Assembly: GCA_015657535.1 (NCBI GenBank)
Contig: JADHZB010000539.1
Span: forward strand, 1-13,692
Reading direction: 5' to 3'
Length of the DNA stretch: 13,692 nucleotides
From: Nephromyces sp. MM_2019
Taxonomy: Eukaryota > Apicomplexa > Aconoidasida > Nephromycida
A program made the translations under genes and the position numbers. How positions within the stretch are numbered: position 1 is the first letter of the stretch; every line of letters begins with the position of its first letter. This document shows positions 9,382 through 13,692 of this stretch, piece by piece. Below the pieces are notes generated by a model that saw only the letters and a list, made by a program, of their open reading frames with translations, searched no databases and was not told the DNA's origin.

Positions 9382-10101
9382 CCTCAACAGGCACCCCACC
9401 ACACACCTCAACAGGCACCCCACCACACACCTCAACACACACCCCACCACACACCTCAACAGGCACCCCAACAGGCACCCCAACACACAACCCACCACAC
9501 ACCTCAACACACAACCCACCACACAACCCACCACACACCTCAACACACACCTCAACACACACCCCACCACACACCTCAACAGGCACCCCAACACACAACC
9601 CACCACACACCTCAACACACACCTCAACAGGCACCCCAACACACACCTCAACACACACCTCAACACACACCTCAACACACACCCCACCACACACCTCAAC
9701 AGGCACCCCAACACACACCTCAACACACACCTCAACACACACCTCAACACACACCTCAACACACACCCCACCACACACCTCAACAGGCACCCCACCAGGC
9801 ACCCCACCACACACCTCAACAGGCACCCCAACAGGCACCCCAACACACAACCCACCACACACCTCAACAGGCACCCCACCACACACCTCAACACACACCC
9901 CACCACACACCCCACCACACACCTCAACACACACCCCACCACACACCTCAACACACACCTCAACACACACCTCAACACACACCTCAACACACACCCCACC
10001 ACACACCCCACCACACACCCCACCACACAACCCACCACACACCTCAACACACACCCCAACACACACCTCAACACACACCCCAACACACACCTCAACAAAC
10101 T
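9382..10101. repeat. 12-bp minisatellite, exactly 60 units
   Basis: The 720 bp divide into sixty 12-bp units with no indel. There are seven unit types: 1 CCTCAACACACA, 2 CCTCAACAGGCA, 3 CCCCACCACACA, 4 CCCCAACAGGCA, 5 CCCCAACACACA, 6 ACCCACCACACA, 7 CCCCACCAGGCA. Counts for types 1 to 7 are 20, 9, 14, 2, 7, 6 and 1; the last unit is a degenerate type 1. The order, in tens, is 2323132456, 1661132561, 2511132511, 1132732456, 2313313111, 1333615151. The + strand has almost no G or T. Because 12 is a multiple of 3 and the units lack stops, several frames on both strands stay open over the whole array; these are not genes. Confidence 0.95.
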
Positions 10102-10637
10102 CTTTGCGATTTTTTTTTTGTGGCACCGCACATTAAAGGAAGTAAAATTTGCATGTTTCTTCCTCTCAAAGTGTGAAGGTTCATATTTCACGATATACTG
10201 TGTGTTAGTTCATCATCTACGCCCAAAAATTAAGGTCTATATGCTTACTGAGAATTTCGTTCAAAGTTTGAGAGAAATTCTCAGTAAGTAGCTATAACTC
10301 GCACACACATACACACGGCAGTATTTGAAGCTTTAAGCCTCCTTTTCCCTCTTTTAAAAGCCGCCAGAGCATTTTTTGTGGCATCTAGGATAGTTGGCTA
10401 TTGCCTTTGTGTGTTGTTGTATATTATGTTTTAAGTATAACCATTGTGTGTGTGTGTGGCCGAAGATCTGAGGATTTTAAAAAAAATTTAGATTAATCTC
10501 AGCATGTATGTGTGAAACACAAGCTCAGCTTATATAGTAGAAAGCATTATGACGTGCCTGTGTGTGTAGAACCATGTAAATGTGTGTTGATTTTATAGCT
10601 TTTTATTATTATACGTTTGCTTTCATAGTTTGTCACT
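10102..10637. other. Mostly unique non-coding DNA with one hairpin
   Basis: After the array come a T run (10131 region), unique A/T-leaning sequence and scattered TGTGTG runs around 10446-10460. No credible exon was found. The notable feature is the perfect inverted repeat at 10244-10288. Confidence 0.5.
10244..10288. repeat. Perfect 15-bp inverted repeat with 15-nt loop
   Basis: The arm CTTACTGAGAATTTC (10244-10258) is matched exactly by its reverse complement at 10274-10288. The 15-nt loop itself contains TCAAA-G-TTTGA. It is not made of TG/CA repeats. It could be a transcribed hairpin, a terminator-like or processing structure, or the remnant of a small inverted-repeat element; the sequence does not decide. 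Confidence 0.85.
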
Positions 10638-10840
10638 GATATAGTTGCGAAGGGGAACACGCACGCGACGATATAGTTGGGAAGGGAGACGCACACAAGG
10701 GTATAGTTACGAAGAGGAACACACGCACATTGATATAGAGGAAAACATCCAGACAGGCATAGAATATAGTTAGGGAGAGGACAAAAAAAGAGCACACACA
10801 CACTGATATAGCTGGAAGTCACCCAAGCTGATATAGTCAA
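10638..10840. repeat. Degenerate ~32-bp tandem repeat carrying TATAG
   Basis: TATAG recurs at 10640, 10672, 10702, 10734, 10765, 10807 and 10832 (spacings 32, 30, 32, 31, 42, 25). Most copies read GATATAGTTnnGAAGnGGAAC followed by a CACACGCAC-like run, so the unit joins a unique half to a CA half. The first three copies are best conserved and later ones decay. Confidence 0.75.
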
Positions 10841-11189
10841 AGAATAGCATACACAGATACATACACACACGAATGCTTACACATATTTCCACGCTCATAA
10901 CAAGAATCCCGCGCTCACACATACACACACACACACACACTATGAGAGGAAGGGGCAATATGATATTCGAGAATTGCTAAGCTGCTGCCTTCATAAGGCT
11001 TCACGATTTCGCTGTTAGCTGAGCTTTGCTGACCTCTTCGATACCTTTTTTTTGCGTCATTGGCTGGTGTATGTACAGTGCTTAGTTCAGTGAGTATGCA
11101 CACACTCACTAAATTTTTATGCCAAAAACTTTATACTTTTTGCACACACACAGACTGATTTTCTTAAAGGCCAAAAAGTCTGTTAAAAA
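10841..11189. other. CA microsatellite and unique sequence, no supported gene
   Basis: A (CA)n tract spans 10924-10940. Positions 10941-11100 are unique and open in two places: on the - strand 57 non-repetitive codons (including KKRYRRGQQSSANSEIVKPY), and on the + strand about 24 codons (YERKGQYDIRELLSCCLHK). Neither has convincing splice sites at both ends, so no gene is called. Confidence 0.45.
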
Positions 11190-12169
11190 ATGAAGCGAAT
11201 GTTGGAAAAACTAGTGATTTTTCTGGAAATACTCTTTGATGGTTCTACCCTTGTATTTTTCAGCTTTGTGTGTGTGCGTGTGTGTGTGTGTGTGGTGTGT
11301 AAGCTGCATGAGTTGGCTGGTTGCTGCTTTAAGAGGGTAGCTTGAGTGAGAGAGGTGGGATACTTTGCTCAACAGATGCTCATTGTCTGTATGCTATGAG
11401 ATATAGCCTGGAGTTTTTCTTTTCATACACACGTGATTATGTGTGTATATGTTCTGGTGTTTGCTGGTGTGTGTTGATATGTCTTGTTGTTTTGCGTGTC
11501 CAGTGTGTGTTGGCGCATGTGTCAGGGTGTGTTATTGTGCTTGTGTGTGTTAGGGTGTGTTATTGTGTTTGTGTGTGTTAGGGTGTGTTATTGTGTTTGT
11601 GTGTGTGTATGGGTATTTGGGTTTGTGAGGGTGTGTGTTGGTGTTTGCGTGTCTGTGGGTATGTGCGGGTGGCTGTGGGTGTGTGTTGGTGTTTGTACGT
11701 AGGTGGGTGTATGTGGATGTAGGGGTATGGGTTTGGGTTTTTGTGTGGGTATAAGCATGAATGCGTGTGTGCCTGAGCTCCTGTGTGTCTCTCTATGTGT
11801 CTCTGTGTGTTTCTGTCTATGCCTGTCTGCGTGTGCCTGCATGTTCATAGTTCCATGTGTCTTTTTGTACATGCCTGTGTGTGCGCCTGTATTTGCATAT
11901 ATCTGTCTGCGTGTGTCTGCCTCTACTTCTGCATATATGAGACTCCACTTATGTGTGCGTGCATCTTTGCCTGTGTGTGTGTGCAGCTCAAGATGTCTCC
12001 GATACAAAGGGTAGTGATGTGTGTGTGAGCATTCCCTATTTTGTGAAGCTAGTATCTCTTGCTTGCGTGTGTTGCTTAGATATCAACACTATGGGAATCT
12101 ACAAAATATGATGAAATTTCAATTTATATCATAGAAACAGAGGGTTTTTACAAAATCTTCTTTTCCTGA
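11190..12169 (+). CDS. Speculative small spliced gene with a hydrophobic N-terminus
   Basis: A possible first exon starts at ATG 11190 (MKRMLEKLVIFLEILFDG and onward, hydrophobic) and ends at 11267 before GTGTGTGTGCG. A TG-rich stretch follows. The next candidates are a 24-nt exon at 11987-12010 (LKMSPIQR) between TGTGCAG and GTAGTG, and a terminal exon at 12080-12169 after GTGTTGCTTAG (ISTLWESTKYDEISIYII and onward, TGA). All three join in phase 0 and would give about 63 residues. The intron would start with TG repeats like those of the main gene. However, GT is very common here, the acceptors lack good pyrimidine tracts, and a chance fit is quite possible. The first frame also runs unspliced to TGA 11343-11345 (51 codons). 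Confidence 0.18.
11268..11982. other. TG-rich block
   Basis: The + strand is almost free of CA runs and dense in TGTGTG, including a near-perfect (TG)n at 11268-11294. Long open frames occur on both strands because TG/CA repeats lack stops; none looks like a protein. It may be an intron of the speculative gene above, or intergenic. Confidence 0.6.
11527..11610. repeat. 28-bp tandem repeat, three copies
   Basis: Copies begin at 11527, 11555 and 11583 and read GTGTGTTATTGTG, then C/T, TTGTGTGTGTTAGG. Copies 1 and 2 differ at one base; copy 3 loses the TTAGG end. On a TG-rich background this is a recent local duplication. Confidence 0.85.
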
Positions 12170-12193
12170 AGATTTATGAAGCAGAGAGCTGAG

Positions 12194-12410
12194 CTGGCAC
12201 ACACGCACACACACTACGGGTCATAGTGAGAACTTGACACACACACTGACAATCATGTTAGGAAACTTGCACACACACGCTAACATTCACGAAGCCAACC
12301 TGGCACGCATACACTACCTTTCATGTTAGGAAACTTACACACCCACACACTTCCATTCCCTATGAGAAACTGGCACTCGCGCTACCCTTCACGATGCCAA
12401 ATCGGCACAC
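12194..12410. repeat. Degenerate ~34-bp tandem repeat, about seven copies
   Basis: Copies start at 12194, 12233, 12266, 12300, 12334, 12370 and 12402 (spacings 39, 33, 34, 34, 36, 32). Each begins CTTGCAC or CTGGCAC plus a short CA run. A unique half close to TTCATGTTAGGAAA follows in several copies, while others end in CACGAnGCCAA. The layout, unique half plus CA half, parallels the repeat at 10638-10840. Confidence 0.75.
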
Positions 12411-12945
12411 ACACACACTCTAAGGTGCTGGTATCGAATGATATATTCTGCCTTGTTAATAGTAAGACTTTGATAATCAGTGCAAGCGCTCGTAAGATGC
12501 TATTCACGGTGTCAGAATACACACACACGCATACACACGTTCCTAACTTAATAGGCTATAACTAGCGTCAATGGGCAGAATGAATGAGGAGTATAGGTGT
12601 TCAGGCTAAATAGGCTCAACGGCAGATATATAGCTGGGAAGTCAATGAGAGCGACTAGTCTTTAACACACCAACACATCAATGAAGATTCAAGCATAGTT
12701 TTGTGTGCGCAGCGAACCTACACACACAACTGCACCATCGAGTGCTTGCACACACTCACGTAAGCGTAGTTTATTAAGTAAGGTGCAAGACATACACTAA
12801 CATAAACGCAGACACATGCAGTAACAAGCACTGACACATGAATAGCACACAGTAGCACCCACGCGAAAAACGGAAAAAAAAGCTAACACATAGTTAAAAA
12901 ACATATTAACACACGCTAACAAGCACTGACGGCGCGTTAACACAC
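12411..12945. other. CA-leaning non-coding DNA, no supported gene
   Basis: Scattered CACACA runs sit in otherwise unique sequence. Positions 12425-12495 are open and protein-like on the + strand (VLVSNDIFCLVNSKTLIIS) and end near GTAAGATG, which could be a donor. The acceptor side (CTCTAAG) is weak, so this is only a possible exon. Confidence 0.4.
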
Positions 12946-13005
12946 ATCAACACACACTAGCACACATCAACAAACACTAGCACACATCAACAAACACGTG
13001 CGTAT
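12946..13005. repeat. 20-bp tandem repeat, three copies
   Basis: Copies start at 12946, 12966 and 12986 and read ATCAACAMACACTAGCACAC; the third is truncated after ATCAACAAACAC. Related CTAACA/CACACA words occur upstream from 12888. Confidence 0.85.
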
Positions 13006-13204
13006 GTGCTATCCTGTGTGCGTTTGTCTGCAGTATCGTGTGTGTGTGTGGCACAACCACCTTTGCTTTATGGTTCCTTCTAAGGACTATCCTGGAATGC
13101 TTGCGCACACACAGCGAAGCATGTCAACAAGCTAACACGCAGAAGCCCATACTCAGTAGCACACACAAGCTGCTGTAAGCGATAGATCTCGTCATTACAT
13201 CATC

Positions 13205-13479
13205 ATGAATGACAGGGTTAGCAAGCAGGCCGACAGCATCTGCTTGGTGGAGTATTATGTACGTGTGTGCGCGAGCTGATTGTCGATGTACACCACTATC
13301 GTGTGTGATAAGGTTGCGCGTTAATAAGGTGGTTTTAGCTGATTTTAACCTGTATATGTGTGTGCACGTGTGTGTGCGTGTGTGAAAACATGAGTGTGTG
13401 CGCAGATTTCTTCCAATGTAAGAGAATGTTATGTCTTTAACACTATCGCCAGCTGTTCCCCCTCGATGCTGCGCAACTG
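13205..13479 (+). CDS. Possible 5' part of a spliced gene leaving the window (hypothetical)
   Basis: A candidate first exon runs from ATG 13205 to 13258 (MNDRVSKQADSICLVEYY), ending at donor GTACGTGTG. After a TG-rich stretch, a second exon at 13406-13479 follows GTGTGCGCAG and reads ISSNVRECYVFNTIASCSPS and onward. The exons join in phase 0; the second ends in phase 2 at GTGACA. The C-rich tract that follows would be the end of the next intron. Against it: the acceptor at 13405 has no pyrimidine tract. The - strand is also open over 13124-13522 with equally protein-like segments, so strand and gene are uncertain. Confidence 0.22.
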
Positions 13480-13535
13480 GTGACAACATGTTGAAGCACA
13501 ACCCCCCATGCTCACTCTGCACTCTTTGAGATTGC

Positions 13536-13692
13536 CGACCCCTCCGCCCCCTCTATCACCTCTACCCCTTCTACCACCTCTACCCCCTCTACCCCGTTTA
13601 ATCCTTCACCCTAGATCGTACTTCTCCCCACCTCCCTGCCTACCACCTCCCTCGACACCACCTCCTCCAACCCCACTTCCTCCTGCCCCCCC
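13536..13692 (+). other. C-rich polypyrimidine tract at the right edge
   Basis: The tract is almost purely C and T with interspersed A, containing a loose 9-bp CCTCTACCM repeat at 13554-13594. It resembles the C-rich acceptor ends of introns 3 and 5 of the main gene, which suggests a splice acceptor just beyond the window. It could also be a simple low-complexity repeat. Confidence 0.5.

Noticed and set aside
9382..10101. Telomere or CRISPR array
   Set aside because: The unit is not a known telomeric repeat such as CCCTAAA, units are contiguous with no unique spacers, and the window is eukaryotic.
9023..10291. Long open frames over the minisatellite (up to about 375 codons, both strands)
   Set aside because: The 12-bp unit is a multiple of three and has no stop in these frames, so all are open at once. 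Products are pure short-peptide repeats with no ordinary protein flanks.
11342..12028. Overlapping + and - frames in the TG block
   Set aside because: Cys/Val or His/Thr strings generated by TG/CA repeats.
13124..13522. 132-codon - strand frame
   Set aside because: Contains protein-like segments but its middle is CA-repeat translation and the intron it would need starts CA-rich, opposite to the pattern of the main gene. Kept only as a rival to the + strand candidate.
1..13692. tRNA or rRNA genes
   Set aside because: No cloverleaf-like arm spacing or conserved rRNA segments were recognised by eye; a covariance-model scan was not possible.

Overview
The window looks like nuclear DNA from a unicellular eukaryote. 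It has spliced genes with GT..AG introns of about 0.3-0.7 kb, long non-coding stretches sprinkled with short (TG)n/(CA)n runs, C-rich polypyrimidine tracts before splice acceptors, and no bacterial signals. The one convincing gene encodes a large secreted, low-complexity, cysteine-containing protein. Together these suggest an apicomplexan or related alveolate. That placement is inference, not a match.

Layout. Positions 1-150 may be the last exon of a gene entering from the left. Positions 151-1150 hold CA-rich and T-rich DNA with no supported gene. Positions 1153-1899 hold a weak three-exon gene candidate whose splice phases agree. Positions 2202-8375 hold the main gene: six exons on the + strand, all junctions in phase, about 1,229 residues with a signal peptide. 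From 8376 to about 13,200 the DNA is dominated by repeats and blocks that are TG-rich or CA-rich on the + strand. It includes a minisatellite of exactly sixty 12-bp units (9382-10101), a perfect 15-bp hairpin (10244-10288), a roughly 32-bp degenerate repeat carrying TATAG (10638-10840), a 28-bp repeat (11527-11610), a roughly 34-bp repeat (12194-12410) and a 20-bp repeat (12946-13005). Weak spliced-gene candidates lie at 11190-12169 and at 13205 to the right edge.

Only the main gene is strongly supported. Its architecture is a signal peptide, an acidic low-complexity segment, a threefold 12-residue repeat and a cysteine-rich second half with no later membrane span. This recalls apicomplexan rhoptry-neck proteins, RON4 in particular, but I do not recognise the sequence itself. 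Its introns share an unusual polarity: G/TG-rich at the donor end and C/T-rich at the acceptor end. The many long open frames over the repeats are artefacts of stop-free repeat units. No functional link between the main gene and its candidate neighbours can be seen.
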